A DNA stretch of 64,000 bases from Deltaproteobacteria bacterium (GCA_016709225.1 JADJEE010000012.1:1717501-1781500); one strand, 5' to 3'. Positions 43,511 through 54,213 are shown, counted from the first letter of the stretch. Notes: generated by a model not told the origin, from the sequence alone. Made by a program: numbers and translations.

Positions 43511-44740
43511 ATGCCGGCGGTGGCAATGGGAACGATCGTGCACGACGGATCGTACGGTGCGGGTGGACATGGCCGCAGCCGGGTGGCTACCGTGGAGGTC
43601 GTGTTGTTCGCCTCGCTCGCCTCGCTCGCGCTGTCGTTCACCCTCGCGGAGCCAGCCACTGCGGTGGCCACGAGCGCCGAGCCCAGCGCACCGCTGAACC
43701 CGCGACCGGTCGAGGGCCCGACGGCGGCCCCGGCCCCGACGGCCACCGAACCCACGCCCGAGCCCACGCCCGAACCCACGCCTGCGCCGAGCGACACGCC
43801 CGAGCCGACCGCGGCTGCGTCGACCGAGCTTCGCGAGGGCGACGGGCGTCGCAAGGGTCTGCAGCGGCATCGCTTCGTCTACAAGAACCTCACGGCGCTG
43901 CGCTACAACCCGCTCGGTCTCGTCAACGAGTTCACCTTCGGTTGGCGCATGCAGCTGATCGATCGCAACACCACGTTGTTCAAGGAGAGCTACCTCGCGC
44001 TCAAGGCCCACACGTTCTTGAACCCGGCCTTCGGTCGCGTCGGGCCGATGCTCGAGTTCCAACCCCTGGCGGTGCTCAACCTCCAGGCGATCTACAACGC
44101 GGTCGGCTACTTCAAGACCTTCGATCAGATGCAGACGTTCCAGAGCCCGGCGGCGAGCTACTCGGATACGAAGCTCGACGAGCGTACCGACCAGCGCTAC
44201 CCGGCGATGGGCCACATGGTCACGTTGTCGGCGCTGCTGCAGGCCAAGGTCGGGCGCTTCGCGGTGCGCGACAACGTGAAGTTCTACTGGGTCGACTTCG
44301 ACATGAAGACCGACCCGCGGACCGGCCGCGCCGACACGGTCTACTACGACCAGACGCTCGACATCCTGCAGCCCGATCGCGGCTGGGTCGTGACCAACGA
44401 CGCCGACGCGCTGTACCTGTTCGACTTCGGCCTGCGCGTCGGCGCCCGCTACACGTACACCCACGCGTTCTATCGCGACGACATGTACCTGGCGGGCGAG
44501 GCCACCACCAACCTGAACGACACCCACCGCATCGGCCCCGCGATCCTCTACGCACCGCCGAAGTGGCGTGCCAAGGCCGCCAAGCGCACCGGCGTCTCGC
44601 GCAAGCGTTGGTACAACCCCACTGCCTTCTTGCTCGTTCAGTGGTGGGCCAAGCACCGCTGGCGCACCGGCCAAGACGTCTCCGCCGGCGTGCCGTACAT
44701 CGTGCTCGGCTTCGTGTTCGAAGGGGACTTCTTCCCGTAG
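43511..44740 (+). CDS. Predicted outer-membrane beta-barrel-type protein
   Basis: 409 residues from ATG 43511; GTG 43583 is an alternative nearer the hydrophobic signal (VLFASLASLALSF). After the signal comes a PEPTPEPTP repeat linker, then about 290 residues with alternating aromatic beta-strands (NEFTFGWRMQLID, FAVRDNVKFYWVDFDM, LYLFDFGLRVGARYTYTHAF, and the final YIVLGFVFEGDFFP). The C-terminal aromatic residue fits a beta-barrel signal. Family not recognised. A transport or structural role is a guess. Confidence 0.7.
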   Translation: MPAVAMGTIVHDGSYGAGGHGRSRVATVEVVLFASLASLALSFTLAEPATAVATSAEPSAPLNPRPVEGPTAAPAPTATEPTPEPTPEPTPAPSDTPEPTAAASTELREGDGRRKGLQRHRFVYKNLTALRYNPLGLVNEFTFGWRMQLIDRNTTLFKESYLALKAHTFLNPAFGRVGPMLEFQPLAVLNLQAIYNAVGYFKTFDQMQTFQSPAASYSDTKLDERTDQRYPAMGHMVTLSALLQAKVGRFAVRDNVKFYWVDFDMKTDPRTGRADTVYYDQTLDILQPDRGWVVTNDADALYLFDFGLRVGARYTYTHAFYRDDMYLAGEATTNLNDTHRIGPAILYAPPKWRAKAAKRTGVSRKRWYNPTAFLLVQWWAKHRWRTGQDVSAGVPYIVLGFVFEGDFFP

Positions 44741-44798
44741 GCGACCGTGATCGCGCCGATCGGGCTCTTGCGCGCTGCCGGCAACGAGACGATCGAGG

Positions 44799-45928
44799 TC
44801 ATCGCGCAGTGACGTCGTCGTCGGGCAGCCACAGCAGCTCGTGACACTCGGTGCGCTGGGGCTGCTCCCAGCGCTGCACCAGGCGGTCGATGACGTCATC
44901 GGGCACAGGCTCCGGTCGCGCGCGGTTGCGGGCGCGCAGCACCGGCTCCGGTGCCTCGACGTGTACGATCCGCACGCGCGCACCGTAGTCGTAGCACAGC
45001 GTCACCACGCTGCGTCGCAGCGAACGGCTCAGGTTGGTCGCGTCCCACACGAACGACCGGCCAGCTCGCAGGTGCTCGCGCGCCAGCTCGCGGGCGCGGG
45101 CGATCACCTTCGCCTGGTGCTCGGTGGGGTCGACCTCCAGCTCCTCGCGCAGGCGGTCGAGTGCGACCAACGGTTGATCGCCGGCATGCTCGCGCACCCA
45201 ACTCGACTTGCCCGCGCCGGGCAGGCCCGACATCACCGTGACCGTCATGCGCGTGTCGTCCCACGCAGCCCAGTCGGGATCGCGGTCACTGCGGTGGAAG
45301 TACATCGCGCGCGCGTGATCGTTCGCGAACGGATACGGCCGGTCGAGACAGCCGAGCTCATCCGACAGCTCACCGAACAGCGCGATGTTGTCGAGCATGC
45401 GCGGTGTGTCGAGCGCGGTACGCCCGCGAACGTCGGCCTCGCACAGCATCGCGAGCTCCGCGGCCGAACACGACTGCGACAGTCGAATCACCACCGCGCG
45501 GGCATCAACGCGATCGACGACGAAGTACGGCACCTGGTGGTACTGCACCAAGGCGCACACCGGCTCGCGCTCGCGCGCGTGCCAGCCCAGCCGCCACAGG
45601 ATGCCGCGCGCCATCACGGCCCCTCGCGGCGAGTGCCCTGGGGATCGCACGCGACCATCCTCCTGCACGACGGTGGTGTGCGGCTTCGCCACGTCGTGCA
45701 GCAGCGCCGCCGCGAACAGCCGCAGGCGCACCGCGGGCGCCGAGCGCTGCCACGCCGGCAGCGACACCAGCGCTTCGCAGACCATGCGACTGTGGATCCA
45801 CACGTCGCCCTCGGGATGGTGCACGGGGTCCTGCACCACGCCGCGCATCGCCGCGACCCACGGGAACGCGCACGTGATCGCGTCCCAGTCGATCGACCAC
45901 GGCGGTGCGTTCGGCATGAAGGACGCAA

Positions 45929-45932
<4 letters not shown>
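44799..45932 (-). CDS. HD-Pnk-like RNA/DNA end-healing enzyme
   Basis: 377 residues. An N-terminal HD domain (HSRMVCEALVS, AALLHDVAKPHTT, HSPRGAVMARGI) like that of tRNA nucleotidyltransferases is joined to a C-terminal P-loop polynucleotide kinase (SGLPGAGKSSWVREHAG, about 236-246, LDRLREEL, WDATNLSRSLRRS). This matches the HD-Pnk type characterised in Runella slithyformis, where HD removes 2',3'-phosphates and the kinase phosphorylates 5'-OH. The gene follows an RNA ligase with a 4-nt overlap, so together they can heal and seal RNA breaks. Activity is inferred from domains. Confidence 0.88.
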
Positions 45933-46726
<794 letters not shown>

Positions 46727-46740
46727 GGCGCGAGCGAGGG

Positions 46741-46746
46741 ATCCTA
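46741..46746 (-). promoter_or_regulatory. -10-like box TAGGAT for the RNA repair operon
   Basis: GGTAGGAT ends 14 nt before ATG 46726. Confidence 0.4.
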
Positions 46747-46798
46747 CCCGAGACCAACCGCGAGCACGATGACGACGCTGCACTCGCGAGACCGCGCA

Positions 46799-47443
46799 TC
46801 AGCGCGCGCGGGCGACGATCGCAATGATGTGTCCAGGCACCCATGCGAGCTGCACCCGCGGCGCGCCGAGGTCCAGGAACAAGCGTGAGAGCGTGTCGCC
46901 GTCGAACAGGCGCACGTGTTCGGGATTGTCGTCGGGCTGACTCGGCACCGACACGACCACGAACCGCCGCGCCACTCGCAGGAGCTCGCGTGCGACCGGC
47001 ACCGCGTCGTCGACGTGCTCGAGCACCTCGAGCGCGGTCACGATGTCGAAGCTCGCGGCCGGCCACGGCAGCGCCGCTGCGTCGGCCTCGACGCCCGCGA
47101 GGCGCGCGATGCCACCGGCAGCGACGGCCTGCAGATCGCGGACGCGAATCGGATCATGATCGACCGCCGTGACCGCGATGCCGCGGATCGTTTCGAGCAG
47201 CGGCCACAGGAACACCCCGCGACCACTGCCGACATCGAGGATGCTGGTCGGCTCGAGGCCCTCGAGGATCCCGAGCACCCGCTGCACGCGCGGCAGCATC
47301 GCGGTGCGCTTGAACTTGTGAAGACGTAGGCCCTGCGCGAGCGCGGCCTCGATCATCGCGTCATCGTCGAGCCGCGCGAGCTCGGGTGCACGACCGCGGA
47401 TGAACGCGCGCACGAGCGTGAGGTCATGGGAGTCGTCGTCCAT
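46799..47443 (-). CDS. Class I SAM-dependent methyltransferase
   Basis: 214 residues. SAM-binding motif I is SILDVGSGRGVFLWPL, motif II TAVDHDPIRVRDLQ, the DAAALPWPAASFDIV region and ALEVLEHVDD follow. The N-terminal helices (LVRAFIRGRAPELARLDDDA) are probably substrate-specific. Substrate unknown. It has TACGCT 16 nt upstream. Confidence 0.9.
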   Translation of the reverse strand: MDDDSHDLTLVRAFIRGRAPELARLDDDAMIEAALAQGLRLHKFKRTAMLPRVQRVLGILEGLEPTSILDVGSGRGVFLWPLLETIRGIAVTAVDHDPIRVRDLQAVAAGGIARLAGVEADAAALPWPAASFDIVTALEVLEHVDDAVPVARELLRVARRFVVVSVPSQPDDNPEHVRLFDGDTLSRLFLDLGAPRVQLAWVPGHIIAIVARAR

Positions 47444-47459
47444 CGCGGGCGAGCGCAGC

Positions 47460-47465
47460 AGCGTA
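47460..47465 (-). promoter_or_regulatory. -10-like box TACGCT
   Basis: GCTACGCT ends 16 nt before ATG 47443. The remaining 47466-47667 gap shows no gene or repeat. Confidence 0.4.
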
Positions 47466-47667
47466 GCGCGCACCCGTCGGAGACGCCCGCGGGCCGGGAG
47501 GCGGATGCGAATGGATCTCGGACCGCAGGGGCCCTGCGCGTGGCGACTGTCGGCGCCACCGCTCGGATCGCCGCGGCCCTCGACCGACGACCGGCTGCAG
47601 GATCGCTCGGGTATCGTCGGCGACGCGGGGCCAGTTCGCGTGGCACGTGCATTGCTCCCACGCGCGA

Positions 47668-48945
47668 TCACGGCTGCGGCACGGCGCACCAGCTCGTGCC
47701 GTCGCTCGCGGCAGCCTCGAGACGATCGGCGATGATGGTCGCGGCGGCGGCGAACGGCAGCTCCGCCCCTGGGCGGGCCTCGTAGGCCACGCTCACGTGG
47801 GCGCGATCGAAGGGGCTCCCGCGGGCCTCGTCGACCCCGGCAACCCACAGCACCACGCGCCCGTGCTGGCCGTGCTGCAGCACCACCATCGCGCGCGTGG
47901 GCTCGCAGGCGAGCTCGTCGATGCGCCAGTTCGCGACCTGCTCGCCGTGCGCCAACGGACCCAGCCGGTCGGTCGGCACGCGCGGCGCGCTGTCGCCGGC
48001 GTCGAGCGCCCGCGGACGGTGGTGCGCGGCCGCGTAGTCCCGCACCGGCGTGGCCGACCATGCGAGCGCTACGATCGACACCAACGCGAGCGCGAACACG
48101 CGATCGGCCGCGGCGGGGTGCGACGGGATCGATGCCTCGCCTTCGACGCTGCGCGCCGCGGAGAACCAGCGCGGCCACGGCAGCCCGAACGCCAGCAGCA
48201 ACACCACCGGCTGGCCGTAGCCGATGCGGGCGAAGGTCGCGACCCCGAGGTGGAAGCCGACCAGCGCGAGCGCGGCGATCGTGCGCGTGCGACCGCCAAC
48301 GAGCAGGCCCAGACCACCGAAGAGCTGCACCACCACGGTCGCTCCCGCGAGGACGCGCGCCAGGCCGGGCGCGTCGGCGAGTGCCGCGGTGAAGCCCTGC
48401 GCGTCGACCAAGGCGTGCGTCAGCGCGACCGCCCGCAAGGTCGTGGCGTCGACCCACGCCGGGCCTGCGCCACCGAGCTTGCTCGTCGCGGCCGCGAGGT
48501 AGCACGCCGAAAGCGTCGCGATGGCCCCCCACTCGGCGGCGCGCTCCTCGTGCGCGCGAGCACGGCGGGCCCACATGCGACCCACGATGGCCCCGAGGAT
48601 CATCGCGCCGACGAAGAAGCGCGCGCGCCAGGGCCCGGCGTTGCGGGCCGACTCCAGCTCGATCAGCGCGCACGAGGTCACCAATACGACGCATGGCCAG
48701 CGCAGCGAGCACGGTCGTCGCCACCAAGCCAGCGCAGCGACCAGCACCACCGCCGCGAGCGCGAGGCCGACCTGCGCCGCGTGGGCCAGCAACCAGGTCG
48801 GCGCGAGCGGATGGGCGGCGACCACCGTGGGCGCGAACGCGTCGCGACTGGCGTCGAGGCCATCGAGCACCGCCACCACCGCGAGCGTGCGCGCGAGCCA
48901 GCGACGATCGCCGCCGTCCCACGGCGACGGGATCGCGGCGCTCAC
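47668..48945 (-). CDS. HTTM-like integral membrane protein
   Basis: 425 residues from GTG 48945. About 9 hydrophobic helices. The segment AIATLSACYLAAATSKLGGAG, the HALVDAQGFTAALADAP region and the later LALVGFHLGVATFARIGYGQ resemble the HTTM/DoxX-like fold. A soluble C-terminal domain (about 330-425) follows. It is the second HTTM-like protein of the window. The start overlaps the stop of the small upstream gene by 4 nt. Function unknown. Confidence 0.72.
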   Translation of the reverse strand: MSAAIPSPWDGGDRRWLARTLAVVAVLDGLDASRDAFAPTVVAAHPLAPTWLLAHAAQVGLALAAVVLVAALAWWRRPCSLRWPCVVLVTSCALIELESARNAGPWRARFFVGAMILGAIVGRMWARRARAHEERAAEWGAIATLSACYLAAATSKLGGAGPAWVDATTLRAVALTHALVDAQGFTAALADAPGLARVLAGATVVVQLFGGLGLLVGGRTRTIAALALVGFHLGVATFARIGYGQPVVLLLAFGLPWPRWFSAARSVEGEASIPSHPAAADRVFALALVSIVALAWSATPVRDYAAAHHRPRALDAGDSAPRVPTDRLGPLAHGEQVANWRIDELACEPTRAMVVLQHGQHGRVVLWVAGVDEARGSPFDRAHVSVAYEARPGAELPFAAAATIIADRLEAAASDGTSWCAVPQP

Positions 48946-49346
48946 GGTGCGACCTCGCAGCGCGCGAGGATGCAGTCGTCCGGCTGCGGGGCGCCGTGCT
49001 CGGGCAACCGCCACACCCGTCGCACCAGCGTCGCGTCGCGACCCTCGTCAGCCGGGGTCGGCGCGAGCTCGACGTGGGCGAGCGCCTCGCGATCGCGGGC
49101 CTCGACGTGGAAGAATGGCCACTGCTGCGTGCACCGCCGCGGATCGGGATCGGGCGGCGTCGCACAATGCCAGCGCGTGAAGCGTTCGACTTCGTGCACC
49201 TCGCCGTTCACCACCACCGCGATGCGGCTGGCGCTGGTCAGGCGCGTGCCGCCGTACATCTCGAAGGTCGAGAACGGGTACACGTTGCCGAGCGCGCGCG
49301 CGATCGCGAGGTAGGCCAGCGCGAGCAACACGGCCCGACGCCGCAT
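48942..49346 (-). CDS. Small exported protein in the recQ operon
   Basis: 134 residues. An N-terminal hydrophobic segment (RRRAVLLALAYLAIARALG) leads to YPFSTFEMYGGTRLTSAS and an exposed region with four cysteines (HCATPP, RRCTQQWPFFHV, DDCILARCEV). NVYPFSTFEMY-type motifs often accompany HTTM proteins. It lies 2 nt after recQ and overlaps the HTTM-like gene (GTGA), so the three are translationally linked. Function unknown. Confidence 0.72.
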   Translation of the reverse strand: MRRRAVLLALAYLAIARALGNVYPFSTFEMYGGTRLTSASRIAVVVNGEVHEVERFTRWHCATPPDPDPRRCTQQWPFFHVEARDREALAHVELAPTPADEGRDATLVRRVWRLPEHGAPQPDDCILARCEVAP

Positions 49347-49348
49347 CG

Positions 49349-51274
49349 TCAGACCGCCCCGCGCGCCGCCGCCACGGTGGCGAGCAGACCCTCGCCATAG
49401 CGCTCGAGCTTGGTCGGCCCGATGCCATGGGCGAGCGAGAGCTCTTCGTTCGTGCGCGGCCGCAGCATCGCGATCTCCCGCAGCGTGCGATCGCTGGCGA
49501 CGACATAGGGCGGTACGCCCTCGGCACGCGCTCGATCCATGCGATGCCGTCGCAACGCCTCGAACACGACCGCCGCCTCGGGGTCGAGCTCGACGACGTG
49601 CTCGGTGCCCGCACGCGAGGCCCCGCGGCCGCCGGCCCGCGGCACCGCCGGTGCGTCGCTGGGCAGCAGCAAGCGTGCGGGTCGCTTGCCGGTCATGACC
49701 TCGCGGCCGAGCTCCGTCAGGAACACCACTGGTCGCTCGTCGCCGTGGAAGTCGACCCAGCCGGCCGACACGCAGCGGCGCAGCAGCTTGGTGAGCCATG
49801 CCTCGCTGCGATCCGCGAGCGCGCCGAAGGTCTTGGTCTGCGCCAGGCCCGAGCGTTCGAGTCGCGGATCGGTGACGCCCATCAGCAGCTTCGCGGCCAT
49901 CTGCATGCCGAAGCGCTGGTGCACCCGTGCGATCGCGGACAACGCCTTGCGCACGATGAGCTCGACCTCGGCCTCGGGCACCGGCTCGCCCTCGAGCGAG
50001 GCACACACGTCGCAGCGACCGCAGCCGTGCAGGGTCTCGGCCTCGTCACCGAAGTAGCGCAGGATCGCGTCGTGGCGGCAGCTCCCGCCCTCGGCCCAGC
50101 GCATCAGCTCGAGGAACATCGACCACTTGTGCTCGACCACCGCCGGGTTCGGCGCGCGATCGTCGATGTCGCGCTCGAGCAGGCGCCGTCGCAGCGGCAG
50201 GTCGGCGGGCGTGACCATCATCAGGCCGAACGCGGGCGCGCCGTCACGGCCCGCGCGGCCGACCTCTTGGTAGTACGCCTCGATCGACCCCGGCGGCGCG
50301 AGGTGGATCACCGCGCGCACGTCCCCGCGATCGATGCCCATGCCGAACGCGTTGGTCGCCACCACCACCGCCAGCTCGCCGCTGCTGAAGTCGCGCAGCA
50401 CCTGCTCGCGATGGCTGCCATCCATGCCGGCGTGGTACGGCGCCGCGCGCCAGCCCGCGCTGCGCAGCCGCGAGGCCTCCTCTTGCGCGGTGCGGCGCGT
50501 GGGGGCATAGACGATCGCCGCGCCGGTGTTGGCGGACGGGCCCTCGAGCGCCTCGCGGAGCATGGCGTCGACGCCGTGCTCGCGCTCCTTGGCGACGCGC
50601 AGCTCGGCCACGCGCAACGTGAGGTTGGGCCGCGCGAAGCCGTGCACCAGCTGCGGCGTGTCGGCCGGCAGGCCCAGCCGCGAGAGGATCTCGTCGCGCA
50701 CGACCGGGGTCGCCGTCGCCGTGCACGCCATGATGCGCGCCGGCTCGAGCTCGCGCAGCAGCTCGCCGATCATCAGGTACTCGGGTCGGAAGTCGTGGCC
50801 CCACTCGCTGATGCAGTGGGCCTCGTCGACCGCGACCAGCGACAGCGGGAGCTTGCCGAGCAGCGCGCGGAAGCCCGGGAACGCCAGCCGCTCGGGCGCG
50901 ACGTACACCAGCTTGAACTCGCGGCGCGCGACCCCAGCCATGCGCGCGCGGACCTCGTCGCCGTCGAGCGTGGCCGCGAGGTACGTTGCCGCCACGCCGC
51001 GGGCCTGCAGCGCCTGCACCTGGTCCTGCATCAACGCGACCAGCGGCGACACCACCAGCGCGACACCGGGCAGCACCACCGCCGGTAGCTGGTAGCCGAG
51101 GCTCTTGCCGCCGCCGGTCGGCGCGACCAGCAACAGACGGCCGTGATCGATGAGCGTGCGGATCGCGTGCTCCTGGCCCGGGCGGAACGCCTGGTAGCCG
51201 AGCTGCGCGAGCGCGGCGTCGAGTTCGGGGGCTGAGGCTGCGGCGGACACGTCGGTACGAGATCGCGGGCTCAC
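49349..51274 (-). CDS. recQ: RecQ-family ATP-dependent DNA helicase
   Basis: 641 residues from GTG 51274. 3'-5' helicase in recombination and repair. Motif 0/I: FRPGQEHAIRTLI and VAPTGGGKSLGYQLPA; motif II VAVDEAHCISEWGHDFRPEY; motif III CTATATPVV; motif VI QEVGRAGRDG. The zinc-binding part (CRHDAILRYFGDE, CGRCDVC) and a winged-helix region follow, then an HRDC domain (about 540-635, NEELSLAHGIGPTKLERYG). A further GTG at 51250 is possible. Two membrane-protein genes follow immediately, an odd pairing for recQ. Confidence 0.96.
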   Translation of the reverse strand: MSPRSRTDVSAAASAPELDAALAQLGYQAFRPGQEHAIRTLIDHGRLLLVAPTGGGKSLGYQLPAVVLPGVALVVSPLVALMQDQVQALQARGVAATYLAATLDGDEVRARMAGVARREFKLVYVAPERLAFPGFRALLGKLPLSLVAVDEAHCISEWGHDFRPEYLMIGELLRELEPARIMACTATATPVVRDEILSRLGLPADTPQLVHGFARPNLTLRVAELRVAKEREHGVDAMLREALEGPSANTGAAIVYAPTRRTAQEEASRLRSAGWRAAPYHAGMDGSHREQVLRDFSSGELAVVVATNAFGMGIDRGDVRAVIHLAPPGSIEAYYQEVGRAGRDGAPAFGLMMVTPADLPLRRRLLERDIDDRAPNPAVVEHKWSMFLELMRWAEGGSCRHDAILRYFGDEAETLHGCGRCDVCASLEGEPVPEAEVELIVRKALSAIARVHQRFGMQMAAKLLMGVTDPRLERSGLAQTKTFGALADRSEAWLTKLLRRCVSAGWVDFHGDERPVVFLTELGREVMTGKRPARLLLPSDAPAVPRAGGRGASRAGTEHVVELDPEAAVVFEALRRHRMDRARAEGVPPYVVASDRTLREIAMLRPRTNEELSLAHGIGPTKLERYGEGLLATVAAARGAV

Positions 51275-51444
51275 ATGCTGCTCAATCGGCCACCGCACGC
51301 ACAAGTCCCAGCCACGAGATGGCCACGCAGCGTGGCTGTGCGGCGCCTCGGACGGCCGCGGCCCACGATCGCGCGAGGGCGTCGCGCACTCGCGCGTCCG
51401 AATCGCGCCAGCCTCGCCAGTGTCCCGCGGGGTCAGCCCTCGCC

Positions 51445-51450
51445 TATGCT
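51445..51450 (+). promoter_or_regulatory. -10-like box TATGCT for the lysyl oxidase gene
   Basis: CCTATGCT ends 9 nt before GTG 51460, which favours this start over ATG 51472. The rest of 51275-51459 shows nothing notable. Confidence 0.45.
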
Positions 51451-51459
51451 TGGATCGCG

Positions 51460-53334
51460 GTGCGACCTTCGATGCGACCTGCGAGGCCCAGCGCGCCACG
51501 ACGCGCGTCGTGGCGCGTTGCGATCGTCGGGGCCGCGGGCGCGCTCGCGTGCGCCGACGTTCCCGCGCCGGGCAATGACAGCACCGGCGCCGCCACGGCC
51601 ACCGGCTTCACCACCTGGTCGCCCACGACCACGACCCTCGCCGAGGGCGGCAGCAGCGAGACCCTCGCCAGCTCGGACGACGGCACGAACAGCCTGCCAC
51701 CGGTGCCGATGCTCGCGAGCCCGTCCGACGGCGCGCTCGAAGTGCCGCTCGAGACCTCGCTGTGCTGGACGCCCGTGGTCGATCCCGACGGCGACGCGGT
51801 GCGGTACCGCGTGTTCGTCGACGACACCGAGCTGACCAACGGCGTGCAGGGCGACGAGCCCGGCTTCGAAGGCCCGTGTGTGGGGCCGCTGTTGTTCGCG
51901 GAGGCGCGCAGCTTCGCGTGGTCGGTGCAGGCGTTCGAGCGCGACGATCCCAGCCGCACGTCGGAGCGCAGCGCGACGTGGAGCTTCACCACCGTGGCCG
52001 ACAGCGAGGCCCACGTCGTGTTCGAGGACCGCTTCGAGGACGACGGCGACTGGACGGTCTCGGGCGACGCGAGTGCCGGGGCGTGGGTGCGCGGCAACCC
52101 GGTGCCGACGCTGCACACGGGCGTGCGTGCGCAGCCCGATCGCTGCGATGGCGGCGACAGCTGCATGTTCACCGGTCAGAACCCCGACGCGATCGTCGAT
52201 GACGAGGACGTGGCCGGCGGCGCGACCGTGCTGTTGTCGCCGCCGTTCGACCTGTCGGGCTGGGCCACCGCGACGGTGCAGCTGCGACGCTACCTCTACA
52301 AGTCCGATGCCGACGCCACCACGGCGCTGCGCATCGAGCTACTCGCGCCCAACGCGGCGGCACCCGACGGCTTCGATGCCTACGAGCTCGAGGCGCTCGC
52401 GGCCGCCACCCTCGACGATCCGCAGAACCGGTGGACCCCGCGCGAGTACCTCGGCTGCGGGCTACCGCGGGTCGATGGCATGCGGCTGCGGATCACCGCG
52501 CGCGACGATGGTACCGGCATCGTCGAGGCCGCGATCGACACCGTCGCGGTGATCGGCCATGAGCGCTCGACGTTGTGCAGCAGCGCAGAGGGCGGAGCGT
52601 GCGACCCGACGCTCGGCGAGGCCGCCTGCCCCGACGCGCTGTCGTGCTGCCCACAGGGCACGATTCACACCGGCGCGTGGCGCTGCACCACGCCGGTCGC
52701 CGGCCTCGACTACGACAACCCCACCGCGAGCCCCGACGATCCCGGCAACGGCCCGCTGGGCTGTCCCGCACCCGACCTCACGATCGTGCAGCCGTTCATC
52801 ATGCCGGTGCTCACCGACGTGATGGTCGATCCCGACAGCTGCCTGCTCTACGAGGGCTGCGTCGACGCTCCGGGCCTGCGCACGATCCTCCGCTTCGATT
52901 TGGTCACGCCCAACGTCGGCGCCCGCGACCTGGCGCTCGGCGTCGCCGCCAACAACCCCGACGTCTTCCACTACTCGGCCTGCCACGACCACTATCACTT
53001 CGACGACTACGCCAGCTACGAGCTGCGCGACGCCACCGAGGGGCTGGTTGCGGCTGGTCAGAAGCTCGGCTTCTGCCTGCTCGACTCGTACAGCTGGGCG
53101 TGGCCCACGGCACACGCGAAGTTCGACTGCTTGAACCAAGGCATCAGCCGCGGCTTCGCAGACATCTACGAGTCGGCGCTGCCGTGTCAGTGGATCGACG
53201 TGACCGACGTGCCCGCGGGCGACTACACGCTGCGCGCGACCGTGAACCCGGCGCGCAGCGACGCAGCGCTGCCGTTGTTGGTCGAGCGCGACTACGGCAA
53301 CAACACCGTGACGGTGCCGGTCACGCTGCCGTAG
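51460..53334 (+). CDS. Lysyl-oxidase-domain lipoprotein
   Basis: 624 residues from GTG 51460 (ATG 51472 alternative). Signal with lipobox ALAC, Ser/Thr/Gly linker, an N-terminal Ig/fibronectin-like region (about 80-180) and a jelly-roll-like region (about 190-380). The C-terminal lysyl oxidase domain (about 455-624) has the copper motif CHDHYH (C508-H513), K535 in GQKLGFCLLD, Y570 in IYESALPCQWIDVTDV, and DYGNNTV. K535 and Y570 occupy the positions that form the LTQ cofactor in animal LOX, with the same 35-residue spacing. Such enzymes oxidise lysine or other amines with copper. Confidence 0.88.
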   Translation: MRPSMRPARPSAPRRASWRVAIVGAAGALACADVPAPGNDSTGAATATGFTTWSPTTTTLAEGGSSETLASSDDGTNSLPPVPMLASPSDGALEVPLETSLCWTPVVDPDGDAVRYRVFVDDTELTNGVQGDEPGFEGPCVGPLLFAEARSFAWSVQAFERDDPSRTSERSATWSFTTVADSEAHVVFEDRFEDDGDWTVSGDASAGAWVRGNPVPTLHTGVRAQPDRCDGGDSCMFTGQNPDAIVDDEDVAGGATVLLSPPFDLSGWATATVQLRRYLYKSDADATTALRIELLAPNAAAPDGFDAYELEALAAATLDDPQNRWTPREYLGCGLPRVDGMRLRITARDDGTGIVEAAIDTVAVIGHERSTLCSSAEGGACDPTLGEAACPDALSCCPQGTIHTGAWRCTTPVAGLDYDNPTASPDDPGNGPLGCPAPDLTIVQPFIMPVLTDVMVDPDSCLLYEGCVDAPGLRTILRFDLVTPNVGARDLALGVAANNPDVFHYSACHDHYHFDDYASYELRDATEGLVAAGQKLGFCLLDSYSWAWPTAHAKFDCLNQGISRGFADIYESALPCQWIDVTDVPAGDYTLRATVNPARSDAALPLLVERDYGNNTVTVPVTLP

Positions 53335-53340
53335 GGCCCG

Positions 53341-54213
53341 TCAGACCGCGGGCACCGCCAGCACTGCGCGTCGCGACAGCCGCGCGAGGTCGGAGGCCGT
53401 GGAGGATCCGAACAGCCGGTCGAGCGGACCGACGTGCTCGGCCCCACAGACGACGACCGGCGCATCGATGCGATCGGCCTCGGCCATGAGGCCGTCGAGC
53501 GGGGTCATGCCCGAGAGCACCCGCGGCTCGCCCCCGAGCCCGTGCAGCGATTGCCAGTCGCCGACGTCCGCACGTGTGCGCGTGGGCGTGGTCGCGACCT
53601 GGGCGATGCCCTCGCCGTAGAAGGTCGGCCAGGCGCGCATCGTGCAGTCGACGTGGGCCACGATCAGCTCGCGACCGAGATCCTTCGCGAGGCGCTCGCC
53701 GAGCTGCGCCGCACGGACCGCGCTGGCGCCGAGGTCGGTGGCGACGAGGATCGGGCCCTTGCCGACGCGGTCGCGGGGGAGATCCGGCGGCACGATCATC
53801 ACCGGCGCCGGCAGCCTTCGCAGCATCCGCCGCGCGATCGAGCCCAGCCGCACCAACGCGTGGCTGTCGCGTGCGGCGATGCGACCGAGGACGAGGCCGT
53901 CGACCTGCGGCTCGCTGGCCGCACGCGCCAGCGCGTCGTCGATCGCGGGTGCCTCGAGCACGCGCAGCTCGCCGATCATCGCGGTGGCCTCGGCGCGCGC
54001 GACCGCCTGCTGCAGCGCCGCCTCGGCGCGCGCGACGATCGCACCGCCGCCGGCGTGTTCGGCCCGCGAGCGCGCAGCACCATCGAGGACGTACGCGCCC
54101 ACCAGCGTCGGCGCAGCGCTCTGCGAGTCGCGGTGGTGCGCGTGCAACCACGCCGCCATCTCGATCGCGCCCTCGCTCCGCTCCCCCAGGTCGATGCCGA
54201 TGATCCACTTCAT
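53341..54213 (-). CDS. Tandem universal stress protein
   Basis: 290 residues, two USP domains: about 1-148 (WIIGIDLGERSEGAIEMAAW, DGLVLGRIAAR, LGSIARRMLRRLPAPVMIV) and about 154-290 (PILVATDLGASAVRAAQLGE, PVVVCGAEHVGPLDRLFGSS, DLARLSRRAVLAV). The first domain keeps a G-X9-10-G-S-type nucleotide motif. Cytoplasmic; USPs bind ATP and act in stress or starvation. The gene is convergent with the lysyl oxidase gene, 6 nt apart. The 54214-54356 gap shows no other feature. Confidence 0.9.
   Translation of the reverse strand: MKWIIGIDLGERSEGAIEMAAWLHAHHRDSQSAAPTLVGAYVLDGAARSRAEHAGGGAIVARAEAALQQAVARAEATAMIGELRVLEAPAIDDALARAASEPQVDGLVLGRIAARDSHALVRLGSIARRMLRRLPAPVMIVPPDLPRDRVGKGPILVATDLGASAVRAAQLGERLAKDLGRELIVAHVDCTMRAWPTFYGEGIAQVATTPTRTRADVGDWQSLHGLGGEPRVLSGMTPLDGLMAEADRIDAPVVVCGAEHVGPLDRLFGSSTASDLARLSRRAVLAVPAV

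Noticed and set aside
47426..49314. Long open frames opposite the methyltransferase and HTTM-like genes
   Set aside because: Arg/Ala/His-rich shadow frames with no recognisable folds or plausible starts.
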